Shown here: one piece after another, positions 25,469 through 34,322 of the stretch
Layout: each line of letters begins with the position of its first letter
Position numbering within the stretch: position 1 is the first letter of the stretch
Source of the DNA: Clostridium sp. AT4
GTDB lineage: Bacteria > Bacillota > Clostridia > Lachnospirales > Lachnospiraceae
Assembly (NCBI RefSeq): GCF_001517625.2
Contig: NZ_LN999828.1
Span: forward strand, 574,303-638,302
Direction: 5' to 3'
Length of the DNA stretch: 64,000 bases
The notes under the pieces: generated by a model
Told to the model about the DNA's origin: nothing
Databases searched by the model: none
The model's input: the letters and a program-made list of their open reading frames with translations, nothing else
Program-made: the position numbers and the translations under genes

Positions 25469-26395
25469 ATGGAAAGAAAAGCTCTGATCTTTAATGTTCA
25501 GAAATACAATATGTATGATGGACCGGGAATCCGCACCATCGTATTCTTCAAAGGCTGTCCGCTGCGCTGCAAATGGTGCGCCAACCCGGAAGGTCTGGAG
25601 CGGAAGATCCAGATTATGTTTAAGAAAAACTCCTGCGTCAACTGCGGCCTTTGTGTGGACGCCTGTCCGGTGGGGATCCATGAGATCACACCGGAGGGCA
25701 TCCACCAGGTGCGCCGGGATATTGACTGTACCGGCTGCGGAAAATGTAAATCCGTATGCCCTCAGGCTGCTCTGGAAGTCAACGGCCAGGTAAAAACTGT
25801 ATCCGAGCTTCTTGAGATAGTAGAGGAGGACGCTGCATTTTACAGTATGTCAGGCGGCGGCGTTACCCTGGGCGGCGGCGAATGTACGGCACAGCCGGAA
25901 GCTGCCAGGGAGCTCCTTATGGCCTGCAAGAGCCAGGGAATCAATACGGCCATTGAAACCTGCGGACACACGAAGCCGGACAAGCTCTTTGCCATTGCGG
26001 AATATGTGGATCTGTTCCTGTTTGATATTAAGCATATGGATCCCAAACGTCATAATGAGCTGACAGGAATTGGAAATGAATTGATCTTATCCAATTTAAA
26101 AGAGCTTTTGACAAGGCGTTATAACGTGAAGGTGCGTATGCCGATGTTAAAGGGTATCAATGACAGCAAGGAAGAAATTGATCAGGTGATCCAGTTTCTG
26201 CTTCCGTTCCGGGATGATCCAAACTTTAAGGGAGTGGATCTTCTTCCTTATCATAAAATGGGCGTGGGAAAATACGGGCAGCTGGATAAGCCCTATCCCA
26301 TTGAGGGAGACCCCAGCTTAAGCCAGGAGGATTTAGACCGGATCGAGGGCTGGATGAAAGCCTATGATTTCCCTGTAACCGTAGTGCGCCACTGA
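25469..26395 (+). CDS. cutD: CutC-activating radical SAM enzyme CutD
   Basis: A 308-aa glycyl-radical activase. The radical SAM cluster motif C-x3-C-x2-C is at Cys30, Cys34 and Cys37 (GCPLRCKWC). Two ferredoxin-type clusters follow (CVNCGLCVDACPVG and CTGCGKCKSVCP, about residues 56-95), as in activases of dehydratase and lyase types. It abstracts a hydrogen from Gly826 of CutC. ATG 25469 follows TTAGGAGAG. It lies 30 bases after cutC. Confidence 0.96.
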   Translation: MERKALIFNVQKYNMYDGPGIRTIVFFKGCPLRCKWCANPEGLERKIQIMFKKNSCVNCGLCVDACPVGIHEITPEGIHQVRRDIDCTGCGKCKSVCPQAALEVNGQVKTVSELLEIVEEDAAFYSMSGGGVTLGGGECTAQPEAARELLMACKSQGINTAIETCGHTKPDKLFAIAEYVDLFLFDIKHMDPKRHNELTGIGNELILSNLKELLTRRYNVKVRMPMLKGINDSKEEIDQVIQFLLPFRDDPNFKGVDLLPYHKMGVGKYGQLDKPYPIEGDPSLSQEDLDRIEGWMKAYDFPVTVVRH

Positions 26396-26411
26396 CAGGT
26401 AAGGAGGAGCC

Positions 26412-26762
26412 GTGACAGAAGGAATTATGCCTGCCGGACGGGTGATTGAAGAATCGGTTCCGGGCAAACAGGTGACGATCGCCCATGTGATCGCTTCTCC
26501 GGTGCCGGAGATCTATGAATGTCTTGGAATTGAGGGCAGAGGAGCCATTGGCATTCTGACCCTTTCTCCCTTTGAGACAGCCATGATCGCGGCGGATATT
26601 GCAGCCAAGGCGTCTGATGTGGAGATCGGATTTTTAGACCGCTTTACCGGTTCTGTAGTGATTTCCGGAGATGTGGAAAGCGTAGATACGGCCCTCAGGG
26701 CTGTGACGGATACGCTGAAACGGGTGCTGGGATTTGCGGCCGCGGAGATAACGAGAACGTGA
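26412..26762 (+). CDS. Circularly permuted BMC shell protein (EutS/PduU/CutR type)
   Basis: A 116-aa shell protein. RVIEESVPGKQVTIAHVIASP at the start, then GAIGILTLSPFETAMIAADIAAKASDVEIGFLDRFTGSVVISGDVESV match the EutS/PduU/CutR family, in which the BMC fold is circularly permuted and often bent. It starts at GTG 26412 after AAGGAGGAG and overlaps the next gene by 4 bases. It probably shapes edges or gives a special pore. Confidence 0.94.
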   Translation: MTEGIMPAGRVIEESVPGKQVTIAHVIASPVPEIYECLGIEGRGAIGILTLSPFETAMIAADIAAKASDVEIGFLDRFTGSVVISGDVESVDTALRAVTDTLKRVLGFAAAEITRT

Positions 26763-27238
26763 GAAAGAAACGGATCATGATCATAGGGCCCGGAAAAAGC
26801 GGAAAAACAACGCTGGCTGCCTGGCTAGAAGACAGCAGCGATATCCGCAGGGTCCAGAATATGGTTTACAGAAAAAATACACTGGATACGCCGGGAGCGT
26901 ATCTGGAAAGCCCATGGATGCACCATCATCTCATTGCGGCGGCTCAGGACGCCTCCTGTGTGGTGATGACTGCGGATGCAAAGGGAAAACGGGAGGTATA
27001 TCCTCCGGGATTTGCAAAAGCCTTCCGCGTTCCTGTCATCGGAGTGGTCACACGCTGCGACCTCGCAGAGGGAGACTGCAAAGGAGCGGTACGCCAGCTG
27101 ATAAGAGCCGGGATCCAGCCGCCCTTTTATGAGATCAGCATCTATGATACAGAACGTATGAAGCAGCTTCGGAGAATTCTGGATCCATACAGGCCGGATG
27201 CTTCGGAGCCGGAAAAATCAGAAGAAAGGAGGGAATGA
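26759..27238 (+). CDS. eutP: EutP/PduV-like small GTPase-fold protein
   Basis: A 159-aa protein with Walker A GPGKSGKTTL at residues 9-18 and a DTPGAYLESPWMHHHLIAAAQDA switch region, both typical of EutP/PduV. PduV associates with the outside of microcompartments, and a EutP has been reported to have acetate kinase activity; which applies here is not known. The NKxD guanine motif appears as TRCD (VVTRCDLAEG). GTG start overlapping the upstream stop. Confidence 0.9.
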   Translation: MRKKRIMIIGPGKSGKTTLAAWLEDSSDIRRVQNMVYRKNTLDTPGAYLESPWMHHHLIAAAQDASCVVMTADAKGKREVYPPGFAKAFRVPVIGVVTRCDLAEGDCKGAVRQLIRAGIQPPFYEISIYDTERMKQLRRILDPYRPDASEPEKSEERRE

Positions 27239-28383
27239 TGATGGGACAGTTTTTAATGAGTACCCGGATCTATACAGGGGAAGCTTCTCTGGAAGAAATT
27301 GAACATCTGGGACTTAAAAGAGCATATATTATCTGCGATCCTTTTATGGAGAAGTGCGGACGGGCCGGAGAGCTTGCTGCCATGCTGAATGGGGCTGGAG
27401 CAGAAACAAGGATTTTCTCAGAGGTCGTACCGGATCCATCCATCGAGGTGGTTGCAAAGGCCATTCAGGGGATGAAGGAATTTGAACCCGATGGGATCAT
27501 TGCTCTGGGAGGCGGTTCAGCCATTGATACCGCCAAGGCAGCCGGTCATCTTTATGGCTCCATGAACGGAGAGGGAAGGCCTCTTCTGGCAGCCGTTCCC
27601 ACCACCAGCGGAACAGGAAGCGAGGTAACATCCTTTGCGGTGATTTCGGATACAAAGGCTCAGGCAAAATATGCGCTGCGGGATCAGGCTCTGGTACCGG
27701 ATGCAGCGTTTTTAGACCCAAGGCTGACAGCTTCCGTTCCGCCGGCGATTACGGCAGATACAGGAATGGATGTGCTGACCCATGGACTGGAAGCTTATGT
27801 TTCCGCAAAGGCGGATGATTTTACAGATGCCTGTGCAGAAAAAGCGATCCGGCTGGTATGGGAATATCTGGAACGGGCCGTGTTGGACGGTTCTGATATG
27901 GAAGCCAGAGAGCATATGCATAATGCCTCCTGTCTGGCAGGAATCGCATTCAGCAATGCTTCCTTAGGCGTCTGCCACAGTATGGCTCACGCCCTGGGAG
28001 CACATTTCCATATTCCTCACGGCAGAAGCAATGCTTTAATCCTTCCCCATGTGATCGCATATAATGCGGGACTGGAGGAGAATGGAGAAAATGAAGCACT
28101 GCTCCGGTATGAAAAGATTGCGGATATGCTGGGAATCGGAGGCGGTACTCCCAAAGCGGCAGTACACGGCCTGATCCGCCACATCCGGAATCTGATGAAG
28201 CGGATTGGAAGTCCTGCTTATGTGACAGACCTGTCCGTTGAACGGGAGGCATTTGAGGAAGCCATTCCCCAGATGGCAGAGCAGGCGTTAAAGGATAACT
28301 GTACGGCTACCAATCCCAGAGTGCCTGAAAAGCAGGAGCTGGAATACCTTTACAAGAAGCTTTGTAAAGGGGGAATCGTATGA
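27235..28383 (+). CDS. cutO: Iron-containing alcohol dehydrogenase (acetaldehyde to ethanol)
   Basis: A 382-aa group III (Fe) alcohol dehydrogenase. GGGSAIDTAKAAG is the NAD-binding turn and TTSGTGSEVTSFAVI is the family signature. Metal ligands lie in DVLTHGLEAYVS, HSMAHALGAHFHIPHGRSNALILPHV. It reduces acetaldehyde and recycles NADH within the compartment. The N-terminus has three ATGs in a row (27235, 27238, 27241), so the exact start is uncertain by two residues. Confidence 0.93.
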   Translation: MMMGQFLMSTRIYTGEASLEEIEHLGLKRAYIICDPFMEKCGRAGELAAMLNGAGAETRIFSEVVPDPSIEVVAKAIQGMKEFEPDGIIALGGGSAIDTAKAAGHLYGSMNGEGRPLLAAVPTTSGTGSEVTSFAVISDTKAQAKYALRDQALVPDAAFLDPRLTASVPPAITADTGMDVLTHGLEAYVSAKADDFTDACAEKAIRLVWEYLERAVLDGSDMEAREHMHNASCLAGIAFSNASLGVCHSMAHALGAHFHIPHGRSNALILPHVIAYNAGLEENGENEALLRYEKIADMLGIGGGTPKAAVHGLIRHIRNLMKRIGSPAYVTDLSVEREAFEEAIPQMAEQALKDNCTATNPRVPEKQELEYLYKKLCKGGIV

Positions 28384-29084
28384 GATTTATCACAGAAGAG
28401 GATTTGAGGCAGCGGTTTCGCAGAGAACGGTTTACAGAATATGAGCCAGAAGCGGGAACGCGGCTTACACCGGGAGCAAGACAGTTTTTAAGTGACCGCG
28501 GTATCCGTCTGACAGAGACAGAAAATGGCGTTCGTCCAGGAAACGGACAGACCGGCTTTGGAAAAAAAGAAGCCGGCAGCAGTCTGAAACAGAATGAACA
28601 GCCAAGGGAAACGGAAGCAGAGGAGCGTTCACAGGGAGCTCATCCGGCAGAAGAACTGCCCTGCTGGCAGCTTGAGCTTGGAAACCTTCAGGCTGATTTT
28701 CTTCAGGCAGGACTGGATCTTCAAAGAGAAGATGTTCTTGTTTCAAAGGAAATCTTTGAACTGGAACGGAATCTTGCCAGGCTTGCGTCCGGGGAAGAGA
28801 TGGCCGAAGGAGAAAGGCGCTGGGAAATGCTCTGTCCGGCCTGTACGGGAATCGGTCCTGAAAACTGCAGAAAGTGTTTGGCAGACTGCTTTGAAATCAC
28901 AGGATTTCATGCCCAGTCACCTAATGGCCGGGTTGTGATCCGGCTTCATGTGCTCAGAAGCAGATTAAGAAAGCTGGAACGGGAGCTTCCCGACGATAGA
29001 AAGGAAATGGCACACTGTATCATCAACCGATTATCACAGATGATCTGCCATGGGTTTGGAGGAAAAATATGTCAGAAGAATTAG
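28380..29084 (+). CDS. EutT-like (cobalamin adenosyltransferase family) protein
   Basis: A 234-aa protein. Its start (FITEEDLRQRFRRERFTEYEPEAGTRLTPGARQFLSDRGIRL) and the C-terminal helices (LRKLERELP...CHIINRLSQMIC) resemble the EutT cobalamin adenosyltransferase family. A Cys cluster CPACTGIGPENCRKCLADC lies near residues 157-175. CutC needs no B12, so either the fold has a new role or the protein was kept from an ethanolamine-type ancestor. The middle part (about 50-90) is low in complexity. The stop overlaps the next gene by 16 bases. Confidence 0.7.
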   Translation: MRFITEEDLRQRFRRERFTEYEPEAGTRLTPGARQFLSDRGIRLTETENGVRPGNGQTGFGKKEAGSSLKQNEQPRETEAEERSQGAHPAEELPCWQLELGNLQADFLQAGLDLQREDVLVSKEIFELERNLARLASGEEMAEGERRWEMLCPACTGIGPENCRKCLADCFEITGFHAQSPNGRVVIRLHVLRSRLRKLERELPDDRKEMAHCIINRLSQMICHGFGGKICQKN

Positions 29085-29911
29085 CATTTGCAGAATGTGA
29101 CCGCCTGGTGAGAGAATTTGAACAGGTGGTAAAAAAGCCAGTAAAGAAGCGCTCTTCCATTTATTATACCGGCGTGGATCTGGGAACAGCCTGTGTGGTT
29201 TTAGCTGTTCTGGATGAGAACCGCCGGCCGGTAGCAGGCGCTTACCGGTATGCAGATGTGGTTCGTGACGGCATGGTAGTAGATTATATCGGTGCCATCC
29301 GTCTGGTGCGTGAAATGAAGGAAGAGCTGGAGGAAAAGCTGGGTACGGAACTGATCTATGCAGCCGCAGCCATTCCTCCGGGAACCGACGCTCTGGACGG
29401 GGGAGCGATTAAAAATGTAGTGCAGGGCGCTGGATTTGAAATCACAGCCCTGTTAGATGAACCCACAGCCGCCAATCAGATCTTAAAGATCCAAAACGGA
29501 GCTGTAGTAGATATCGGAGGCGGAACCACAGGCATTTCCATTTTAGAAAATGGAAAAGTGATCAATGTAGATGATGAGGCCACCGGAGGAACCCATTTTT
29601 CTCTGGTATTAGCCGGAGCTTATAAGCTTCCCTTCTCAGAAGCGGAGATTTATAAGAGGGATAAGAAGAATCACAAAGAAATCCTTCCGGTGTTGAAGCC
29701 GGTGATTGAAAAAGTGGCTTCTATCATCAGCCGCCAGATCGAGGGTTATAATGTACAGGGACTGTATCTGGTAGGAGGAACCTGCTGTCTTTCCGGAATC
29801 GAGGATATCATAGGAAAGAAAACAGGGATCCCTACCTATAAACCGGAAAATCCCATGTTCGTTACGCCTCTTGGAATCGCTATGAGCTGTACGGATCAGG
29901 AAATGGAGTAA
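29069..29911 (+). CDS. eutJ: EutJ-like actin/Hsp70-fold protein
   Basis: A 280-aa protein of the EutJ family with the actin/Hsp70 ATPase fold: phosphate loop YTGVDLGTACVVLAVLD near residue 31, DIGGGTTGISI near residue 150, and an adenosine motif LYLVGGTCCLSGIED near 235. EutJ is thought to act as a chaperone for microcompartment enzymes; its job is not firmly known. There is no substrate-binding domain as in DnaK. Confidence 0.9.
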   Translation: MSEELAFAECDRLVREFEQVVKKPVKKRSSIYYTGVDLGTACVVLAVLDENRRPVAGAYRYADVVRDGMVVDYIGAIRLVREMKEELEEKLGTELIYAAAAIPPGTDALDGGAIKNVVQGAGFEITALLDEPTAANQILKIQNGAVVDIGGGTTGISILENGKVINVDDEATGGTHFSLVLAGAYKLPFSEAEIYKRDKKNHKEILPVLKPVIEKVASIISRQIEGYNVQGLYLVGGTCCLSGIEDIIGKKTGIPTYKPENPMFVTPLGIAMSCTDQEME

Positions 29912-29916
29912 AGCAT

Positions 29917-30222
29917 ATGGAGTACCGGATCATTAAATCCCCAAGCCGGGGTACATTAGAGATCCTGGCCCGGAGAAAGGGTTCGGGAAATGCAGTAAAG
30001 CTGGACGATGTGGATGCCGTAGGCCTGGTTCAGGGACGTCTGATCGAAATGGTCTGCGCCGCTGATGTAGCAGAAAAAGCAGTGGGCGTTACGGTGGAAG
30101 ACATCCGGGGCAGCTGTCCCCAGCATATGATCATGCTGGCAATCTTTGGGGATACGGCTTCGGTAGAAGCGGCCCTGGAAGAAATCCGACGGAGAGAAAA
30201 GGAGGGAGCGGAGGAATGGTAA
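29917..30222 (+). CDS. Divergent BMC-fold shell protein
   Basis: A 101-aa protein. VDAVGLVQGRLIEMVCAADVAEKAVGVTVEDIRGSCPQHMIMLAIFGDTASVEAALEEI has the pattern of a BMC domain, but with an extra strand pair at the N-terminus (YRIIKSPSRGTLEIL) and a changed pore region (GSCPQHM). It could be a permuted or edge-type shell protein. Its start lies 5 bases after the eutJ stop, and it overlaps eutN by 7 bases. Confidence 0.78.
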   Translation: MEYRIIKSPSRGTLEILARRKGSGNAVKLDDVDAVGLVQGRLIEMVCAADVAEKAVGVTVEDIRGSCPQHMIMLAIFGDTASVEAALEEIRRREKEGAEEW

Positions 30223-30485
30223 CAGCAAGACTGACAGGAAATATCTGGGCAACACGAAAATCAGACCTTCTAAGCGGATATAAGCTCCTTTTAGCTGAGG
30301 TCATCGGAGGCACAAGAGCCGGTGAGAGCATGGTAGTGATCGATACCATCGGAGCCGGGATCGGGGATCGGGTGATCGTAGCCTGCGGATCTTCTGCCAG
30401 ACGGATGCTGGGAAGCGACGAAATTCCGGCTGATGCGGCAGTAGTGGGAATTATTGACGAAGACTGCGCCTTTGAGGATTCATAA
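30216..30485 (+). CDS. eutN: EutN/CcmL-type pentameric vertex protein
   Basis: An 89-aa protein of the EutN/CcmL/PduN family that caps the vertices of the shell. MVTARLTGNIWATRKSDLLSGYKLLLAE at the start and MVVIDTIGAGIGDRVIVACGSSAR in the middle are diagnostic, and it ends with the usual AAVVGIIDE. It is the only vertex protein seen in the operon. Confidence 0.96.
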   Translation: MVTARLTGNIWATRKSDLLSGYKLLLAEVIGGTRAGESMVVIDTIGAGIGDRVIVACGSSARRMLGSDEIPADAAVVGIIDEDCAFEDS

Positions 30486-30511
30486 GGCGGATCAGGAGAG
30501 GATGTGGAAAA

Positions 30512-31150
30512 ATGAAACAGCTGATTTGTGCTGCGGATATAGAAGCACTGAAGCAGGCAGGAAAGACAGTATGCGTGACAGGACCGGATGTGATCGTAAC
30601 ACCTTCTGCTAAGGATGCTGCAGAAGCCCTTGGAATCACATTTTCAGACAAGGAGCCGGAGAAGGCAGCATGTACCTGCGACGGAGAGGGCATTGACAGC
30701 GAACAGATCTATCAGCTTTTAAAAGCTCTGATGGACAAGGGACTTTTAGGAGAACTGCTGACAAAATGCGGCAGCCGCCCCTATCAGTGCGTAACCCATG
30801 AAAATGGATTAAAGGTAGTCCGCGGAAATACAGTGAAAATGGATGTATTTGACACAGGCGATCCAAATGCCACTGCTTATTTCCAGGAACTGGTAAGCAA
30901 AGAGGAATCTCATATCAGTGCAGGATTCCTTGTGATCGATCATTCTGAGTTTGCCTGGGAGCTGACGTATGAGGAAATCGACTATGTAATCGAGGGAACG
31001 CTGACCGTTACCATTGACGGAAAGAAATATACGGCAAATGCAGGAGATGTTCTTTTTGTTCCATCCGGTTCCAAGGTAATCTGGGGTTCTCCGGACAAGG
31101 CAAGAGTATTCTATGCAACCTATCCGGCCAACTGGGCGGACCTTCTGTAA
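30512..31150 (+). CDS. eutQ: EutQ-like cupin protein
   Basis: A 212-aa protein with a helical N-terminal part (residues 1-90, KQLICAADIEALKQAGKTVCV) and a C-terminal cupin barrel (about 110-212: VIDHSEFAWELTYEEIDYVIEGTLTVTIDGKKYTANAGDVLFVPSGSKVIWGSP). EutQ has been reported to have acetate kinase activity and to link assembly with metabolism in Salmonella. Here it could convert acetyl phosphate from PduL into ATP and acetate. Confidence 0.9.
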   Translation: MKQLICAADIEALKQAGKTVCVTGPDVIVTPSAKDAAEALGITFSDKEPEKAACTCDGEGIDSEQIYQLLKALMDKGLLGELLTKCGSRPYQCVTHENGLKVVRGNTVKMDVFDTGDPNATAYFQELVSKEESHISAGFLVIDHSEFAWELTYEEIDYVIEGTLTVTIDGKKYTANAGDVLFVPSGSKVIWGSPDKARVFYATYPANWADLL

Positions 31151-31162
31151 AGGGGGACATAA

Positions 31163-31909
31163 ATGCAGGCGCTGGGTATGATAGAAACAAGGGGAACCCT
31201 GGCAGCCATTGAAGCGGCAGATGTGATGCTCAAGGCAGCAGATGTAACCCTTGTAGAAAAGACAAAGATCGGCGGCGGTCTGGTGACGGTTACTGTAACA
31301 GGTGATGTGGCAGCCGTAACTGCAGCTGTAGATGCAGGCGCATCGGCAGCAGAGCATCTGGGTGAAGGACTTTTGGTCAGCCGCCATGTGATCCCAAGGC
31401 CTCATGAAGAGCTGGAGGGATTTTTCGGGCCAGAGCCGGAGGATCCGGGAAATCGGAATGAACCGAAGGCAGCGGCCGGAGAGGCTGAAATTGTATCTGA
31501 GGATGAGCCGGAGGAAGCGGCCGAAGAGCCGGAAACTGCATTTGAGGATGAGCCGGAGACTGTGGCAGCAGGGCTGTCGGAGGATACCGGGGCTGAAGAG
31601 GCTGATGCAGAGACTGGGGAAGACGGCACAGCGGTACAGGAGTTGGATGCAGAAGTGGGCAATACCGCCGTACAGGAGCCGGACATAAGCATTCCCAATC
31701 CTGTTACACGGGCATGGTGCGATGGCCTTTATGATGTTTCAGGAGCAGAGGCAGTGATGACAGCTCTTAAAAACTGTCATGTAACGCAGCTTCGTAAGCT
31801 TGCCAGAAGTTATCCGGAGCTGGGAATGGCCGGAAGGGAGCTTTCCAGAGCAAACCGGTCCCGTCTCTTAAAGGAATTGAGACAATGGTATGAAACGCGA
31901 CAGAAATAA
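31163..31909 (+). CDS. BMC-H shell protein with acidic linker and SAP-like C-terminal tail
   Basis: A 248-aa shell protein. Residues 1-85 are a normal BMC domain ([30 protein letters not shown]). Residues 86-178 are a Glu/Asp/Ala-rich linker with DEPE repeats. Residues 179-248 form a small basic helical domain ([36 protein letters not shown]) that resembles a SAP/Rho-N helix-turn-helix. EutK and PduK also carry C-terminal additions; EutK's is thought to bind nucleic acid. The tail could bind RNA, DNA or the cell surface of the compartment. Confidence 0.9.
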   Translation: MQALGMIETRGTLAAIEAADVMLKAADVTLVEKTKIGGGLVTVTVTGDVAAVTAAVDAGASAAEHLGEGLLVSRHVIPRPHEELEGFFGPEPEDPGNRNEPKAAAGEAEIVSEDEPEEAAEEPETAFEDEPETVAAGLSEDTGAEEADAETGEDGTAVQELDAEVGNTAVQEPDISIPNPVTRAWCDGLYDVSGAEAVMTALKNCHVTQLRKLARSYPELGMAGRELSRANRSRLLKELRQWYETRQK

Positions 31910-31944
31910 AACATCCGGTGTCTGACCGGAGAAAGGAACCGATA

Positions 31945-33576
31945 ATGGAGAATTTTGATTTAGATCTGCGTTCCATCCAGGAAGCCAGAAATCTGGCCCG
32001 TCAGGGTGAGGAAGCAGCAAAGAAAATGGCCACTTATACAAGTGAGCAGATTGACAAAATTTTAAAAAGCATGGTAGAAGCAGCAGAAGAGCATGCGGCC
32101 TGTCTGGGAAGAATGGCAGTGGAAGAGACCGGCTTCGGAAATGCAGTTCATAAGGCATATAAAAACCATGCGGCGTCTACATTATTATATGAAGATATCC
32201 GTGATATGAAAACCGTAGGCATTATCTCAGAGGATCGTGCCAGAGGTACCATGGATGTAGCTGCTCCGGCAGGATTGATCATGGGCATTGTTCCATCTAC
32301 CAATCCTACCTCTACCGTAATTTACAAATCCATCATTGCTATTAAGGCTGGAAATGCAATCGTATTTTCTCCCCATCCATCCGCAGCCAAGTGTACTTTA
32401 AGGGCAGCAGAGGTAATGCGTGACGCAGCTGTTAAGGCAGGCGCTCCGGAGGGCGTGATCAGCTGCATTACAACACCTACCATGGCGGCAACTAATGAAT
32501 TGATGCACTGCAAAGAGGTGGCTCTTATCATCGCAACCGGCGGCCCGGGAATGGTTAAGGCAGCCTACAGTGCAGGAAAGCCGGCCATCGGCGTAGGCGC
32601 AGGAAACTCCCCTGCATACATTGAACGTACAGCAGACGTTAAGGCGGCAGTAGACGCTATTATTGCCAGCAAGACCTTTGACAATGGAACCATCTGTGCT
32701 TCTGAGCAGTCGATCATCTGCGAGCGCTGTAACCATGATGAGGTGGTTGCAGAGTTAAAACGCCATGGAGCTTACTTTATGACGAAGGAAGAGACCGACA
32801 AGGTATGCCGTCTGCTCTTTAAGAACGGCCATGCAATGAATGCCAAGTTCGTAGGACGCAGTCCGGAGGTGATCGGACAGGCAGCCGGGATTTCTGTTCC
32901 GGCAGGAACCACGGTTCTGATCGGAGAACAGGGCGGCGTAGGAGAGGGATATCCTCTTTCCTATGAGAAGCTTACAACAGTTCTGGCATTTTACACCGTA
33001 GAAAACTGGGAAGAAGCCTGCAAGCTCAGCATTGACCTTTTACAGAACGGTATCGGTCATACCATGAGCATCCATACCAATGATCAGGAACTGGTTCGCA
33101 AGTTTGCCATGAAGCCGGCTTCCCGTATCCTTGTAAATACCGGAGGCAGCATGGGCGGAACCGGAATCAGCACAGGACTGAATGTAGCCTTTACCTTAGG
33201 CTGCGGAACCTGCGGCGGAAGCTCTGTTTCCGAAAATGTAAGCCCCTTAAATCTGATCAATGTAAAGAAGGTTGCTTATGGATTAAAGAACTGCTCTACC
33301 CTTCTTAAAGATGACAGAACCTTCCGCAATCCGGAGAAGGCGCAGGAAGTACAGGCCAGCTGCTCTCAGAATACAGCTTCTTCCCAGAGCTTTAGCCCGG
33401 CTGATATCGTGGCATCCTTTGAACGCCGCCAGGGCGGGTGCTGCTGTGGGGCTGCTGTTCAGGAATCCAGCATTGATACGGCAGAACAGTTAAAAGAGGC
33501 CTCTGTTAAGGGATTTACAGATGACGCCCATCTGGCTGATCTGGTACGCCAGCTGATTGCATCCATGAACGAATAA
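31945..33576 (+). CDS. cutF: CoA-acylating acetaldehyde dehydrogenase (active)
   Basis: A 543-aa EutE/PduP-type enzyme that turns acetaldehyde into acetyl-CoA with NAD. The catalytic Cys251 (GTICASEQ) and Asn120 (VPSTNPTSTV) are both present. A C-terminal extension of about 80 residues carries a Cys triplet (GGCCCGAA) and two amphipathic helices (FSPADIVASFERR; DDAHLADLVRQLIASM) that may be encapsulation signals. ATG 31945 after AGAAAGGAACC is preferred to the GTG at 31918. Confidence 0.94.
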   Translation: MENFDLDLRSIQEARNLARQGEEAAKKMATYTSEQIDKILKSMVEAAEEHAACLGRMAVEETGFGNAVHKAYKNHAASTLLYEDIRDMKTVGIISEDRARGTMDVAAPAGLIMGIVPSTNPTSTVIYKSIIAIKAGNAIVFSPHPSAAKCTLRAAEVMRDAAVKAGAPEGVISCITTPTMAATNELMHCKEVALIIATGGPGMVKAAYSAGKPAIGVGAGNSPAYIERTADVKAAVDAIIASKTFDNGTICASEQSIICERCNHDEVVAELKRHGAYFMTKEETDKVCRLLFKNGHAMNAKFVGRSPEVIGQAAGISVPAGTTVLIGEQGGVGEGYPLSYEKLTTVLAFYTVENWEEACKLSIDLLQNGIGHTMSIHTNDQELVRKFAMKPASRILVNTGGSMGGTGISTGLNVAFTLGCGTCGGSSVSENVSPLNLINVKKVAYGLKNCSTLLKDDRTFRNPEKAQEVQASCSQNTASSQSFSPADIVASFERRQGGCCCGAAVQESSIDTAEQLKEASVKGFTDDAHLADLVRQLIASMNE

Positions 33577-33587
33577 GGAGGCAGAAT

Positions 33588-34238
33588 ATGAATCAGTGTG
33601 AAGAACTGCTTAAGCTTTTAATGGAAGCGGTACAGCAGGAAGGGCAGAAAAAGGAAGAACCCTGTGCCAATGGGGGGATTCCGGTAGGTGTTTCCAACCG
33701 CCATGTCCATCTGTCTCAGGCTGACTTAGACCGCCTGTTTGGTCCGGGATATGAGCTGACCAAGATGAAGGATCTTTCCCAGCCGGGGCAGTATGCCTGC
33801 AAGGAAATGGTTACGGTCTGCGGCCCTAAGGGAGCGATTGAAAAGGTACGCATCCTGGGGCCGGTACGCCGGGAAACACAGGTAGAAATACTGGCAGGAG
33901 ACGGCTTTAAGCTGGGAGTAAAGGCTCCGGTACGGCTTTCCGGAGATCTGGATGGAACACCGGGAATTACCCTGGTGGGCCCGAAAGGTTCTGTACAGAC
34001 AGAAAAAGGCGTAATGGTTGCTCAGAGGCATATTCATATGCTTCCGGCTGACGCAGAGCGCTTTGGCGTCCATGACGGACAGGTTGTAGATCTGGAGGCA
34101 GAAGGTCCCAGAGGAGGTATTTTAAGAAATACGGCAATCCGTGTGACTGCACAGTCGCAGCTGGAATGCCACCTGGATATGGAGGAGGCAAATGCTTTCG
34201 GTCTGGGAGGAACTTCCGTGGTACATATCCATTGCTAA
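33588..34238 (+). CDS. pduL: PduL-type phosphate acyltransferase
   Basis: A 216-aa zinc enzyme that converts acetyl-CoA and phosphate to acetyl phosphate, recycling CoA inside the compartment. The two PduL domains are seen, each with metal histidines: SNRHVHLS (about residue 36) and AQRHIHM (about residue 147). The first 20 residues (MNQCEELLKLLMEAVQQE) form an amphipathic helix that fits an encapsulation peptide. Confidence 0.95.
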   Translation: MNQCEELLKLLMEAVQQEGQKKEEPCANGGIPVGVSNRHVHLSQADLDRLFGPGYELTKMKDLSQPGQYACKEMVTVCGPKGAIEKVRILGPVRRETQVEILAGDGFKLGVKAPVRLSGDLDGTPGITLVGPKGSVQTEKGVMVAQRHIHMLPADAERFGVHDGQVVDLEAEGPRGGILRNTAIRVTAQSQLECHLDMEEANAFGLGGTSVVHIHC

Positions 34239-34322
34239 ACTATATTGGAAGTCTTCGGCTGAAAATGGCTGGACTGTAATCATGTGAACTAAAAAATTAA
34301 GATAAATCAGGAGGAAATAATC

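Noticed and set aside
26115-26127. CGTTATAACG inside cutD as a third ModE site
   Set aside because: It is a short palindrome within coding sequence without the 24-bp spacing of the two operators.
31402-31698. Ser/Ala-rich minus-strand open frame and its plus-strand shadow in the acidic linker region
   Set aside because: They are produced by the repetitive GAG/GCC/GAT codons of the BMC protein's linker and lack ribosome sites.
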